Source: Plotosus lineatus
Taxonomy: Eukaryota; Chordata; Actinopteri; Siluriformes; Plotosidae
Direction: 5' to 3'
Length of the DNA: 64,000 nucleotides
Assembly (NCBI GenBank): GCA_024760905.1
Contig: CM045731.1
Coordinates: forward strand, 53,562,001 to 53,626,000
Below the pieces are notes generated by a model. The model searched no databases, had not been told where the DNA came from, and saw nothing but the letters and a program-made list of their open reading frames with translations. The position numbers were made by a program, and so were the translations under genes. Of this stretch, positions 1 to 11,695 are shown piece after piece. Positions within the stretch are counted from its first letter, which is position 1. Every line of letters starts with the position of its first letter.

Positions 1-590
1 TGAATCCAAAGTGGTTTACACAGCTAACGTTTCACTACCCCGGCTTTGCTGTCGTCAGTCGGTTTTCCACAATTTCTGCATTTGTTGTTTGTGCAGCTCG
101 TCACTGGACGGTAATATTTTACACTGCACGGGTCGGTGATGTAGAACATCCAGTTTAACGCATTGATGTCACTACTACTGCCAATCAGAAAGACATCATG
201 TCTCTGAGCATGCCCCGAGTCCTAACAAAAGAGCAAGGACTGACGTGTCTAGAAGGAACCACTAACATTGTACATGATTATTTTAAAAATAGTAACACTA
301 ACAGAGGGTTATTTTTTGTTTATTTGGTCACATGAGTGTACTATCAGACACATCCTAAAATGTGTGAATAAAACCAGTACACTTAGGATCTAATTCATTC
401 ACTGTCCTGCTGCATGCCACGGGTACTTTGTGCAAGTCTAAACCTACTTTTAAAATGGGTAATTTTGTCAATAATAACAACATTAGCATGAACATATTTT
501 AATAGTACAGTGGAGCCTTGGTACTCAAACTTAATACGTTCCAGACGGCTGTTCGGATTCCCAATCTGCTTTTCCCATTACAAATAATGT

Positions 591-809
591 CTGTCTGTCT
601 GTCTTCCTTTCGGCTTTTTCCCTTTTACTCGGGAGTTGCCACAGCGAATCATTTGATCCGCGCGTTTGATTTGGTAGAGATTTTTACGTCGGATGCCCTT
701 CCTGTCACAACTCTTTACGAAAGTCAGCAATGGTTCTTTTACATGCCTCTCACCATAGACAGTGAGAGACGTGGCACGCCTATGATAACCCAGTTAGCTG
801 CACTGGGGG
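591..809 (-). mobile_element. tRNA-derived SINE with RTE-type tail, 5'-truncated
   Basis: This minus-strand copy has the core (CAGTTAGCTGCACTGGGG side) and the RTE-like tail with GACAGACAGAC at its 3' end, but lacks the tRNA head. A perfect 17-bp target-site duplication, CCCATTACAAATAATGT, flanks it at 574-590 and 810-826. Confidence 0.85.
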
Positions 810-846
810 CCCATTACAAATAATGTAAATGGTCTTAATCTGTTCC

Positions 847-1202
847 AAGGGGCAGTGGTGGTCTAGTGGTATAGGGCGCTGGATCGCTGATCCAAAGGTT
901 GGGGGTTCGAGTCCCACTCTCCACAAGGTGGCCACTGTCCCCCCCAATGCGGCTAACTGGGTTATAAAAGGCGGGCCATGTCTCTCACTGTCTATGGTGT
1001 GAAGCATGTAAAAGAACCATTGCTGACTTTCGTAAAGAGTAGGCTGCAAAGTCGTCAGCGTGTTTCTCTACCTTGCTAAAAAGGGTTGTGACAGGAAGGG
1101 CATCCGACGTAAAAACCTCTGCCAAAATCAAACGTGCGAATCAGATGATTCGCTGTGGCTACTCCTGAGTAAAAGGGAAAAAGCCAAAAGGAAGACAGAC
1201 GA
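847..1202 (+). mobile_element. Full-length tRNA-derived SINE with RTE-type tail
   Basis: It starts with a tRNA-like head: box A-like TGGTCTAGTGGTATAGG and box B-like GGTTCGAGTCCCACTC. The shared core follows (GCGGCTAACTGGGTTATAAA... to GCAAAGTCGTCAGCG), then a GACAGGAAGGGCATCCGACG segment and a tail ending AAGGAAGACAGAC. The 14-bp target-site duplication TCTTAATCTGTTCC flanks it at 833-846 and 1203-1216. Confidence 0.88.
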
Positions 1203-1853
1203 TCTTAATCTGTTCCGTTGTCTTTTGAACAGAAGTTAACGGTACCGTAACTCATACCATAGGTCCTCAAATTAAGTGAAAAAAAATATTGAATACATAT
1301 AGTACACTATGTTATGGTCTGTGTTTTGAGAGACTAACTTTTCTGTGTTTTTAATTTTAGTGTGTTATGGTCTCTCTCTCAAAAGAGTTGCGTATTGAAA
1401 TGCGAGTTGGAGAGGGGCGTGGAGTGCTAAACACACACTAAAAAGACTCACAGCGCTCTGTATAGTAAAAACCCACCAATTGATTATGCAGTACCTCTTT
1501 AAGAAAATAATCATACATGTCTCCCCAGATTGTATTGAACACACTGTTGTAACTCAGAGGTTTTTAGATAAACCCCACAACAACAAATGTAATACAGACA
1601 GAATAAAAACCCTCACAAGATGACCACAGTCCTATGCTTATATCTGTCCTGTGAGAGTTGGAAGAAAAAGTCAATAAGAAAGATCATATGCTCGCTCACC
1701 GTCTCTCTCTATTCTGCTCGATCGGAGCAGATGTTCTGTTGGAAGCTGAAAAAATATGCAAGTGGGGAGAAAAACAAAAAACAAAAAAACAGACATCAGA
1801 ACAAAATACGTTCACATATTCTGAAGACTAACTAATGAGTGAGGCATACTTAC

Positions 1854-1897
1854 TCCTTTTTATTACCGCTCTGATCGATGACAGTGCACCCTGAGTG
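1854..1897 (-). CDS. sh3d19: Internal 44-bp exon, probably sh3d19; gene continues past window start
   Basis: On the minus strand a TTTCAG acceptor precedes 44 bases, followed by a strong GTAAGTATG donor. In the phase set by the previous exon it reads S-TQGALSSIRAVIKR and ends with one base over. Only the phase-compatible frame gives a basic, helix-like peptide matching what I recall of SH3D19. No further exon is visible between here and position 1, so the SH3 domains must lie off the left edge. Confidence 0.58.
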
Positions 1898-2280
1898 CTG
1901 AAACAGAAAGAGAGAGAGAGACAGGAAGTGAGAAATAAATAATGATCATGCGCAGCCCCCTTTTCCAGCATTACATAGTTTACTTTAAATCATGAGGAAA
2001 ATAACTCTGGCGCACGGCTTCCAGCTGTGACTCAATCGCTCACAGAGGGCTTGGTTCCTCGCGGTAATGTGGGATTATGCTGAGTAACGGGGAAAACATT
2101 TCTATCAGAAAGCGATCCAACACGCCAACATTCCCATATGGCACAGACATTCTCCAGGACCCTAAGGCTCGCCATAATCAAAGTGTCAAACAAACCATTA
2201 TATACTAAAATGTAACGCTAAGGTCTTCTCAATTTTGTTTGGTCAAAAAAGGTTGCTAAAATTGTTAAATTTATGACATT

Positions 2281-2965
2281 GGTGGACATCCTTATCCAGA
2301 GTGACCTTATACAGTGGTACCTCTCCTTACGATAGAACCAGAAAACGAAAAATCCAGTTTACGAAAAACATTTTCCTAAATTTTTTGTCTCGGTATACGA
2401 AACAAGTTCTCCTTACAAAACGCGCCATTCAAACATTGCGCGAGTTGCTCTCACATTGGCCGTCTCCAAACATCCCGCCCTTCTGGCCTCCCATTGGCTA
2501 GGAGGGATGACGCAGCTCTCTTGAGCAGCAGCTTGTTTCATGAGTTTTTCGAGTGTGCTCATTGCAACTTTTTTGGGCTCAGGCTTTTAACCTTGCATAA
2601 ACATTTATAAGATTATAGCTCTGCTAAGAAGACATGGTCAACACGAAGTAAGTTCCTGAAAAGGTATGCTTTTATCATTTTTAAAGGGTAGTATTTGGGG
2701 CCTTGGAATGAATCACGCGTTTTACATGTAAAATGCAGTTCTACTTACGAAAAATCCAGGTTATGAAAAAGGCTCTGGAACGGATTAATTTCGTAAGGCG
2801 AGATACCACTGTATTTTTATACAACTAAGCATTTGAGGGTTAAAAGCCTTGATCAAGGGTGCAAAAGTGGCACCTTGGTGGTATTGGGGCTTGAACCCCC
2901 ATCCTTTGGCCTGCACGGGCCTTTCTACAACCTCAGCACTCATCATCATTCTCATAGTTAATATG
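2281..2965 (-). mobile_element. tRNA-type SINE remnant interrupted by a Tigger-like MITE
   Basis: The pieces GGTGGACATCCTTATCCAGA (left) and GGGTTAAAAGCCTTGATCA plus TTGGGGCTTGAACCCCCATC (right) belong to a common fish SINE in minus orientation; the last is a reversed box B. The element at 2312-2811 separates them. Another copy of this SINE type lies near 49530-49690. Confidence 0.5.
2312..2811 (+). mobile_element. Tigger/pogo-like MITE, TIR family CAGTGGTACCTC
   Basis: TA-flanked; ends are CAGTGGTACCTCTCCTTACG and CGTAAGGCGAGATACCACTG. Inside is a promoter-like block of ATTGG/CCAAT boxes near 2455-2505. No transposase ORF is present, so it is non-autonomous. Confidence 0.75.
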
Positions 2966-4396
2966 TTAAAGCTTTCTATAAGACGGCACTTGGCTAGCGG
3001 TCAGAGGTTAAGCTAGAACTTTATGTTTGCCATCACAGAAATATGATCACTGTGAAATATAAAGCTCATGGACTTTGTCATTTGCACAGATATTAGCTCC
3101 CAGCAGTGAAGACCCTTGAAATGCTTTATTATGTCTATGGAAATAAAGCAATGAGTCACATATGGTGTTTTGCATTACATTTGTTCAGCAAAAGAAGCTC
3201 CAATGATATCCAGTCCATCTTAAAGCCAAAATGTCACGCAGATCATCATGCCTGGATCATTTCATTGTTACAAGCATGCTAAAGCATTTGAAGGGTCTCC
3301 ACTCCTAATGAAAATCCCATATGCACATAAAAACTGCCTTCCTGTAGACTGACAGCATGATAAAATATACTTATTCAATAGATCGACGTTTCACTCCTGG
3401 TGCATACAACGATCAATCATTGCTCCGTTCATTTGCTACAGGAACACTCTGGGAGTTTTTTGATTGCACCTCATACAAATTGATAAAAAAGGGGGGGAAC
3501 AATGTCTTCTCACAAATAAAAAAAAATGTATTCAGCTATTATCAAAAAAGAAAGATGAAGTGTACCTGCTCTGTCTGTTTCCTCATAATTCAAGACTAAA
3601 GAATAAACACCCAAGGCAACAAACTTCAGGCATGCCACAACTTAACATCCTTTTTCTTGAATAGTTCCATCTGCTGACATTTTTGCTCTCATCATTAAAG
3701 GTAGAAACCGTCCCTATTCCAAGAAAAAGGTCCACAGGGGTCCAAAAACACATTTAAATTACCATTTCATATTATCCCAACATAGAACAAGCATAGCAAA
3801 TTTCAAAGCCCCAGCTTCAGCACATGGCAGGTAAACCTACAAACAGTTATATACAGTTTTGCCTCTGTCACCTTGAAAACTATGTTAAGGTCACTCACAA
3901 ACTCCGGCTAGCACTCATAGTAGTGATCCAGCATAGCGAGTTTGAAAGCCCCAGCCTTAGCATATGGAAAGTAAATGTCCAGAACCTAATGCGTGAAGGA
4001 CAGGCGGACAGTCGAACAGACAGAGCACATTCCGATAGCTCTTGACGGATGGGAGCTAATAACCTTCCAAGCTTTGTCAACTCCAATCTTGGTATATTAT
4101 GTCATCTGAAATGTAAGTGCTTAATTGCAACAAATTACATTTCTTTTCCAGTACTTACAGACCAGTCCAGGAGAGCAATTAAAGCCAGACATGACGAAAA
4201 ACCTCAACTACCCCTTTAAGTAAACAATCTGCTTTCTTTGACGCAAGTCAACAAATATTTCCAGCAAAGAATGTCCAGAAAAGGTTCTACTGTTTTAGCT
4301 CAAAGTTGAACATTTTTAGATGTCAATCAAGAGCCAGAGAGTCAGTGGCTTTTTCAAAAAGCAGAAGGTTATGGGGAGAGGTGGGGCTCACATATA
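2966..4396. other. Intronic stretch without recognised gene
   Basis: I see no convincing exon or mobile element. A block reading AGCATAGCAAATTTCAAAGC near 3790 recurs in diverged form (AGCATAGCGAGTTTGAAAGC) near 3932, so an old repeat may be present. The short ORFs here have no family features. Confidence 0.5.
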
Positions 4397-4548
4397 CAGA
4401 TGCTCCCCGACTTACGTTTTTTTCCCAAAAAAAAAAAGTCAAAATTTGAGTTTAGATGTACGTACGTAGTATGCTGATGTAATGACAATGACGCTGCGTC
4501 CATTGCTTTAAAAAAACAGACTGAGTGCCCAACCTTCCCAGTTCAGTT

Positions 4549-4600
<52 letters not shown>

Positions 4601-5068
4601 TAGAAAGTGTGTTACCCTTGTGTTAAGACGTCGTCTCTGTGATCTTTGTGTTCACACTGTTTTGTGGACTTTTGCAACCCGAAGCAAACATGGTTGGTCA
4701 GAAGCATAAGCCTACTAGCATGAAATGAATTAACTATCTGCTTGGATCGGCACGATCTACCATGCATACTCAGTTTAAGCAACGAGAGTTGTAAAATGAA
4801 TGAAAATCCGAATCCAGGAAAGAGCTCTCCGCTCTGCTGGCTCCACATCAGTGCAGGCTGTGTTCTAAACGAGCTCAACGGCAACTTTGCACACTTGAAA
4901 GACCGAAAGTCCATATAACCACAGCAAGTACACTACTTTCAGTATTGCACGCTTCACATATTGTAAGCTTGATTGGCTGTTTTAAGCTTAATGTAAAGTG
5001 ATTCGGTATAAATAAGTGACTTATTTGAAATTAATGTTGATATTATTTGATATACAGTCATACATATA

Positions 5069-5427
5069 TGGGGCAGTGGTGGTCTAGTGGTATAGGGCGC
5101 TGGATCGCTGATCCAAAAGTTGGGGGTTCGAGTCCCACTCTCCACAAGGTTGTCACTGTCCTCCCCAGTGCAGCTAACTGGGTTATCAAAGGCGGGCCAT
5201 GTTTCTCACTGTCTATGGTGAGAGGTTCATGTAAAAGAACCATTGCTGACTTTCATAAAGAGTAGCTGAAAAGTCGTCGGCGTGTTTCTGTCCCTTGCTA
5301 AAAAGGGTTGTGACAGGAAGGGCATCCGACGTAAAAACCTCTGCCAAATCAAACGTGCGAATCAGAGGATCTGCTATGGTGACTCCCGAGTAAAAGGGAA
5401 AAAGCCGAAAGGAAGACAGACAGACAT
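5069..5427 (+). mobile_element. Full-length tRNA-derived SINE with RTE-type tail
   Basis: Head (TGGTCTAGTGGTATAGGGCG, GGTTCGAGTCCCACTC), core, GACAGGAAGGGCATCCGACG segment and tail AAGGAAGACAGACAGAC are all present. It is inserted in the 4397-6955 Tigger-like element, with ATTTGATATACAGTC-like words on both sides. Confidence 0.82.
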
Positions 5428-5438
5428 TGTTTGATATA

Positions 5439-6466
5439 CAGTCGGCCCCCGATTTACGAAATTAATCAGTTCCAGAGCCCTTTTCATATAGTGGGGATTT
5501 TGTAAGTAGGGGTCGCACCTTACATGTTAAAAGCCTAATTCATTCCAAGTCTCCAGTCTTTGGACTGAATAAACCCCATAAACCCTTATAAATGATAAAA
5601 GTACACCAATTTTGTATGAAATGTGTGTTAAAAGAAAATTATTAAACCATTTTATTAACATTTATTAATTAAACCATTATTAAACATTTTTATTAACACA
5701 CACAGCCCTCTCTCCTCTCGCATGTGCGCTGTGGGCCACGCCCACAAGACGTGACTTCAAAGCGCATTCCCTGGTTGACAAACTCAACTTTAATTTGATT
5801 CCTTGAGAGATCGGGATGCCAGATAAGTTCAAATGCACCCTCATTTATTAAACATTTACTGAATTAAAACAACTTAAAAAACTAAACTAAAAACTAAAGC
5901 ATTATTCTTCCTCTCTCTCTCGCTTGCTCTTGCACGCACTGCGGACCACGCCTACAAGATGTGAATTCAAAGCGCATTCCCTGCTTGACCATTTACTGAA
6001 TTAAAACAACTTAAAAAACTAAAAACTAAAGCGTTATTCCTTCTCTCTCTCTCTCTCTCGCGTACTGCGGGCCACGCCCACAAGATGTGAATTCAAAGTG
6101 CATTCCCTGCTTGACAAACTCAACTTTAATTTGATTCCTTGAGGGATCGGGATGCCAGATAAGCTCAAATGCGCCCACATTTATTAAACATTTACTGAAT
6201 TAAACAACTTAAAAAACTAAACTAAAAACTAAAGCGTGAAGCTTCCTTCTGTCGATATCTGGGAGGCCAGCGGGTGGGATGTTGAGAGACAGCCAATGAG
6301 AGAGCAACTCACGCGTCGTGTGAAATTTTGATTGGCGCGTTTGAATTTTGAATTCATTTTCGTAAGAGGGGGTTGTTTAGTATTTCGGGGACAGAACCTC
6401 AGGAAAATGTTTTTCGTAATCCAGGGATTTCGTACAAAGGTGTCTTCGTAAATTGGGGGCCGACTG
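5439..6466 (+). mobile_element. Tigger-like MITE, TIR CAGTCGGCCCCC
   Basis: TA-flanked, ends CAGTCGGCCCCCGATTTACG and GGGGGCCGACTG. The interior repeats a block of about 140 bp (CATTCCCTGGTTGACAAACT onward, then AACATTTACTGAATTAAA) three times at about 5760-6235 and then has a CCAAT/GC-box-like segment near 6255-6340. A right-half copy lies at 9370-9661. Confidence 0.78.
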
Positions 6467-6508
6467 TATTTTATATTATTTTACAATGTTATGTTTATAA
6501 TAATCGAT

Positions 6509-6770
6509 TTCCCCCAGTGCAGCTAACTGGGTTATCAAAGGCGGGCCATGTCTCTCACTGTCTATGGTGAGAGGCATGTAAAAGAACCATTGCTGACTTT
6601 CGTAAAGAGTAGCTGCAAAGTCGTCAGCGTGTTTCTGTCCCTTGCTAAAAAGGGTTGTGACAGGAAGGGCATCCGATGTAAAACACCTCTGCCAAATCAA
6701 AAACGTGCGAATCAGATGATTCGCTGTGGTGACTCCCAAGTAAAAGGGAAAAAGCCGAAAGGAAGACAGA
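6509..6770 (+). mobile_element. 5'-truncated tRNA-derived SINE with RTE-type tail
   Basis: It starts within the core (CCCCCAGTGCAGCTAACTGG) and ends AAGGAAGACAGAC. ATGTTTATAATAATCGATTT before and ATGTTTATAATAATTGATTT after form a near-perfect 20-bp target-site duplication. Confidence 0.82.
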
Positions 6771-7030
6771 CATGTTTATAATAATTGATTTAGGGTAACA
6801 ACCCTCATGAGATACAGTAATGGTATTTATGGATGTATAGTACAGTATGAGCGTCATACGTCACACGTCATTCATCACTGTAACAACTTACGTTTTTAAT
6901 TGGTTCCGAACAGGCTAACGCAAGTTGAAAGTGAACGTAAGTCGGGGAGCGTCTGTACTTTCAAAATCAACTCCGAAAGAAACTCCATGCAGTTTGTTTT
7001 GGGAAAATAGTTCTCTTTTTTATCTCTTAC

Positions 7031-7070
7031 CTGGATTGGCGCTGCTCAGACTTGTTCCTATCTGCTTGCT
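7031..7070 (-). CDS. sh3d19: Internal 40-bp exon, probably sh3d19
   Basis: On the minus strand a TTTCAG acceptor precedes 40 bases, followed by a GTAAGAG donor. Entered in phase 1 from the 26 kb exon it reads E-QADRNKSEQRQS and leaves two bases over, which fits the next exon. A second frame is also open (SKQIGTSLSSANP), but it does not match the upstream phase. The following intron holds Tigger-like MITEs and SINEs (2312-6955). Confidence 0.6.
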
Positions 7071-7075
7071 CTGAA

Positions 7076-7113
<38 letters not shown>

Positions 7114-7288
7114 GTCAAAACCACTATCCAACTTAAGAGATTTCTCTCCTGTCAAGATGTGATGAACATTTTATGCCAGCAGAACAATAGGACATTGATA
7201 AGTGATGAGAATGGAAAAAAAAATATATATAAAAAAGAACATGGAAATAACCAACACCCACCACAAAGAGATCCACATTACAGATACA

Positions 7289-7610
7289 ACATATGGTGGA
7301 TGCCCTCATCCAAAGCGATTTACATTTTTATCTCATTTTACCAGGGTCATGGGGAGGCTGCTACCCATCTTAGCCAGAACTGGGTGAAGCTTGGGTACAT
7401 ACTTGAACAGCTTACCAAACCCTCACAGGGCAACACGACTACAGACACTCGCACATTGGCACAACTTAGAGCAGCCATTTAGCCTGATATGGATGTCTTC
7501 TCACACGAGGATGAAACCAAAGTACACGGAGGAAACCCTGGGAGAAAATGCAAACTCCACACAGAGACGCCCAAGACTGGGACATCAGGCATGTGATTTG
7601 ACCGTTACCA
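7289..7610 (-). mobile_element. tRNA-derived SINE with L2-like tail (family B), old copy
   Basis: Reads in reverse as the common fish SINE. The tail side is GGTCATGGGGAGGCTGCTAC at 7345, and the central TTTGCATTTTCTCCCAGGGT-type segment is near 7530. Diverged; boundaries are approximate. Confidence 0.6.
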
Positions 7611-9369
7611 AAATATCTGAAAATCAGCCAGGGGTCTGGGGGCGGTGAAACTATGGTGGGTGGACAAGGGGGGCAAAGCCCCCCGAAGCTCCTAGGTTTT
7701 AAGCATTTCAGAAGGGAAAAAAATGCTATTTCATGACACTGAAAGAGCTCTAGAAAGTTTAATTTCTAATCTCCATATACATACCTCAACTTGGGGGTTT
7801 ATCATGTGGGATTCCAAAGTGTCTTATAGATATGTCCTGCCTCACAACACTATTATCAACAGTCATTGTCTTTAAACACAATCTGGAAACAAACTATACA
7901 CATGACATGCTATACATGACGCAAGTTTTTGAATTAATGTTTCTTTGTCGTGAATGCATTAGCATGGCACTTTCTTGCTTCCTTTTGTGCCGCCTGAAAT
8001 GTCCTTCTGGAGGCTGCCTTAGAAAGTTTGTTGTCCTTCTGGATGCCGAGGCGTTTTGGTCGAGGCTAAGATTCATGGTTTTACATTTACAATATTAATG
8101 AGCTAATTACATGAGCATACACTCCCGCTGCTGTTTAGAAACACTGAATAACAATGCCTAGTTACACAAGTTAATTACGAAAAACTGGTAAGTTAATGTG
8201 GCAATAATTTATTTATTCTAACAGCAGAAAAATGGTTCAGTGACCAGAGTCGGCTTATTTGATTTAGTTCGCGGAATAAACACATGAATGTCCTACGCCT
8301 AAAACATGCATGCATTCACAATAATTTGAAAAATATCATCAGAAACTAGACAAGAAAATTCTCAAACATACCTCAAAATTAACTACTCGATTGGCAACAG
8401 GAACTGGTTGTTTCACTGAGCCTTTTCTTTGCACGGAAAATCGGAATTCCACGAATTCGCGGAAAAATCACATGCCTATGACATGAACCCATGACTACCT
8501 TGCCGTGAGACAAATGTGCTAACCACAATGCCACTGTGCTGCCCTTTCTCCACGAAGGGCCTCTGTAGTGCCAAGATTTATGACCACTCAAAACAACTGG
8601 CTACACCACTGACCAATCAGGGGACATCTTGTCTATGTTTAATATATTTAGAATGGAACGTGGATGCAGTGAATGCTGTATTTGTTTTTTAAGTAAAGCC
8701 TTAAAAAGGTACATAACAAATGCAGTCGGAGTTATTTTTGTAGCTGTACTAAATTGACATTTCTACATGGCTCTGGGAATCAAGGCTGGTCTTCAGGCAT
8801 TGTGTATTTACTCAAACTTGGACTTATGAACTGCTCTGGCTGCACATGTCCTTGAAGCATTAATGATCACATTGTCTTCTTTTCACAAGCACAAAGTCTG
8901 ACAAGAAGCAATTCCCTCTTCCAGTAAACACACCCTAATGATGAGTGCTGTACATGAATCATATCAGCTAGCTAAAGTGAAGGCCAAAGTGGATAGCCTT
9001 GAAGAAATCAGTAAGAGTAAGTTAGATTAAAAAAAAATTTCACCCAAAAAAATAAAATAAAATAAAATAAAAATAAAATAAATTACATAATTAATTAAAA
9101 ATATCCCACCACTCAATGCAGCACTCTCTTCAAAGCCACTCCTGCAATATATATATATAAATGTGCATTGTCCGATTACTCCTCAAGGACGAGTCGATGA
9201 AAGAACATTGGAGGGAGAAATATACAGAGTTTCACTGTCATATCTGACTACCTGCCGTCTCATTCACATGTCAGAAAACCGACCTAAACAATAGCCAACA
9301 GCTATTGTTAGTATACACAGATACTCACTCACTAGATTTAGGAATACATCTGACTAGACTTGAGAAAGA
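7611..9369. other. Intronic stretch without recognised gene or repeat
   Basis: No conserved exon with matching splice sites stands out on either strand. An A/T-rich (AAAAT)n run lies at about 9043-9085. Confidence 0.45.
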
Positions 9370-9661
9370 CTGATTGTGTAGAATTCGAGGAATTCAAAGC
9401 ACATTCCCTGCATGACAAGCTCAACTTTAATTTGATTCCTTGAGGGATCAGAATTCCAGATAAGCTCAAATGCACCCACATTTATTAAACATTTACTGGG
9501 AGTCCAGCGGGGCGGGATGTTGAGAGACAGCCAATAAAGAGAGCAACTTGCACGCCGTGTGAAATTTTGATTGGCGTGTTTGAATTTCTTTTCATAAGAG
9601 GGGGTTGTTTCGTAACCCGGGGATTTCGTACACAGGGGTCTTCGTAAGTTGGGGACCGACT
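9370..9661 (+). mobile_element. Right half of a CAGTCGGCCCCC-type Tigger-like MITE
   Basis: Matches the right half of the 5439-6466 element, including TTTGATTCCTTGAGGGATCA and the terminal GTTGGGGACCGACTG. The left half is missing. Confidence 0.65.
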
Positions 9662-9724
9662 GCATGTATATATGTATGTATGTGATGTGATGTGTGTGTA
9701 TGTGTATATATATATATATAATCA

Positions 9725-10550
9725 GTTATATAGCGTGTTACCCTTGTGTTAAGACGTCGTCTCTGTGATCTTTGTGTTTACACTGTTTTGCGGACTTTTG
9801 TAAATCTAAGCAAATCTGGTTGGTCAGAAGTGTAAGCCTACTTGCATGGGTGCAAGTCTCATACACAGATGAATTAACTATCTGCTCAGATCGGCACAAT
9901 CTAACGCATACTCAGTTAAGCAAAGAGTTGTAAAATGAATGAAAACCTGAATCCACAAATTACAGAACAATTACTGTACAGATATTTATTATCCTTTAGC
10001 AGAATCCTAAGAGTGTATACTGATTTTTATATTAATATTCATTAGGATTTGTACTTGTTCTTTGTATGCATCCCTTGAATAAAGTTCACTCACTTACTTA
10101 AAATAAAGAACTCTCCGCTTTGCTGGGAATCACAGTAGTACAGGCTGTGTTCTAAAAGGAGTTCAACGGCACCCTTGTGAACTTGAAAGACCGGAAGTCT
10201 GTATAACCCACAGCAAGTACACTACTTTCGGTATTGAGCGCTTCACATATTATAAGCATTGACTGACTGTTTTAAGCTTCATGTAAAGTAACTGGTATAA
10301 ATAAGTGACTTATCTGAAATTAATGTTGATATTATTTGATATATTTGATATTATTTTACAATGTTATGTTTATAATAATTGATTTAGGGGTGTTTTATGA
10401 GATACAGTAATGGTATTTATGGATGTATAGTACAGTATGAGCGTCATACGTCACATGTCATACGTCACTGTAACAACTTACGTTCACTTTCAACTTGCGT
10501 TCGGCCATCCGGAACCAATTAAAAAGGTAAGCCGGGGAGCGTCTGTACAT
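9725..10550 (+). mobile_element. Partial Tigger-like element, same family as 4397-6955
   Basis: Shares GTGTTACCCTTGTGTTAAGA and most following sequence with 4609 onward and ends GCCGGGGAGCGTCTG followed by TA. The left terminus is absent. It shows the uninterrupted form of the site where 5439-6466 sits (TTGATATTATTTTACAATG). Confidence 0.65.
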
Positions 10551-10576
10551 ACATATATGTATGTATATATACACAC

Positions 10577-10727
10577 AGTAGGCCCTCGACCAGTGATGGT
10601 CTAGTGGTATAGGGCGCTGGATTGCTGATCCAAAGGTTAGGGGTTCGAGTCCCACTCTCTGCAGGGTTGTCACGATCCCCCCCAGTGCAGCTAACTGGGT
10701 TATCAAAGGCGGGCCATTTCTCTCACT
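10577..10727 (+). mobile_element. SINE head and core, 3'-truncated
   Basis: Contains TGGTCTAGTGGTATAGGGCG, GGTTCGAGTCCCACTC and the core start CAGTGCAGCTAACTGGGTTA, then stops abruptly at TCTCTCACTGCA. It follows a Tigger TIR fragment CAGTAGGCCCTCGAC. Confidence 0.7.
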
Positions 10728-11331
10728 GCAGGGGATGAAGGCTGTGTAGTCAGCTGGTGCAATCGCCTCATCGGGTGTACTCTCCTCAAGCCATGTTTCA
10801 CAGAAACAGTCCTGTAGATCCCTCTGCGCTGCAATCGGAGCATGAAGCTCGTCCATCTTGTTTCGCAGGGACTGAACATTTTCAAGCAGTATGGCCGGAA
10901 GTGCTAACCAATTCTCTGAGAACTCCGTCTGGGCTTATTGTTAGCCGAGGTGTGGTTAGCATTGAGCTCTCATAGCATATTAGCTCACAATAGAAGTTGT
11001 TGCGTGCTTAGTTGCCTGAAGATGAAGCTGCTCATAGCTGTAGTAGGGTCGACCAATCATAGACGAGCATAGTGCAAAACATGAACAAACAAATAAAACA
11101 ACTTAAAACGAACAAAGTAACAATGTGACTCTGAGAACTCCACGACGTTGCCCTCTAGGCAGCGCCATCTTGGAGACCTCACTCCAAGACGTCACTCCAA
11201 GTTCAATGTAAAAGGACATTAAGCATAATAAAGTTTATCCTTTTGGTATCGTTTGTTACAGAACATAAAATCTCACGCACATTCTCAGAATTAATTGGGT
11301 ACTGTACTGGAATAATAATTGAAAAAGACTT

Positions 11332-11655
11332 TAGTGGTGGTCTAGTGGTATAGGGCACTGGATCGCTGATCCAAAGGTTGGGGGTTCGAGTCCCACTCGC
11401 CACAAGGTTGTCACTGTCCTCCCCAGTGTTGCGAACTGGGTTATCAAAGGTACTGTCTACGGTGTGAGGCATGTAAAAGAACCATTGCTGACTTTCGACA
11501 AGAGTAGGCTGCAAAGCCGTCGGCGTGTTTCCGCCCTGCGATGGCCTGGCGAGCTGTCTAGGGTGTACTCTGCCCTCGCCCGAAGTTGGCTGGGATGGGC
11601 ATCAGCCTCCCCGTACCCCTAATTAGGATTAAGCGGTTACAGAAAATGAACTGAA
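11332..11655 (+). mobile_element. Chimeric SINE: shared head and core with L2-like tail
   Basis: The head and core match the RTE-tailed SINE up to GTAGGCTGCAAAGCCGTCGG. At GCGTGTTTCCGCCCTGCGAT it switches to the tail of family B: GGCCTGGCGAGCTGTC, GGCTGGGATGGGCATCAGCC, TAATTAGGATTAAGCGGTTA, ending in GAACTGAACTGA. No RTE-like segment is present. Confidence 0.85.
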
Positions 11656-11695
11656 CTGACTTTAAAACGAGTGCTTAACAACAGTATATGCTGTA

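Larger units (their letters stand above)
508..1300 (+). mobile_element. Left part of a Tigger-like MITE, split by two nested SINEs
   Basis: It begins TA|CAGTGGAGCCTTGGTACTC, the TA-flanked CAG start shared by several Tigger/pogo-like elements in this window. It continues through CCCATTACAAATAATGT and TCTTAATCTGTTCC, each duplicated by a SINE insertion (591-809 and 847-1202). The right terminus is not clear. A related left end lies at 16691. Confidence 0.5.
4397..6955 (+). mobile_element. Tigger-like element, TIR CAGATGCTCCCCGACTTACG, with nested insertions
   Basis: TA-flanked; left end CAGATGCTCCCCGACTTACG and right end CGTAAGTCGGGGAGCGTCTG. It contains a (TA)n run at 4549-4598, a SINE (about 5069-5427), another Tigger-like MITE (5439-6466) and a second SINE (about 6509-6770). 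A second copy of the interior, beginning GTGTTACCCTTGTGTTAAGA, is at about 9725-10550 and ends GGGGAGCGTCTG. Confidence 0.75.

Noticed and set aside
851..925. tRNA-like sequence with box A and box B, repeated many times
   Set aside because: It cannot fold as a proper tRNA and is always followed by SINE body sequence; these are SINE heads, not tRNA genes.
3357..4086. Small ORFs of 60-80 codons
   Set aside because: No recognisable motifs, no splice context, composition like the surrounding intron.
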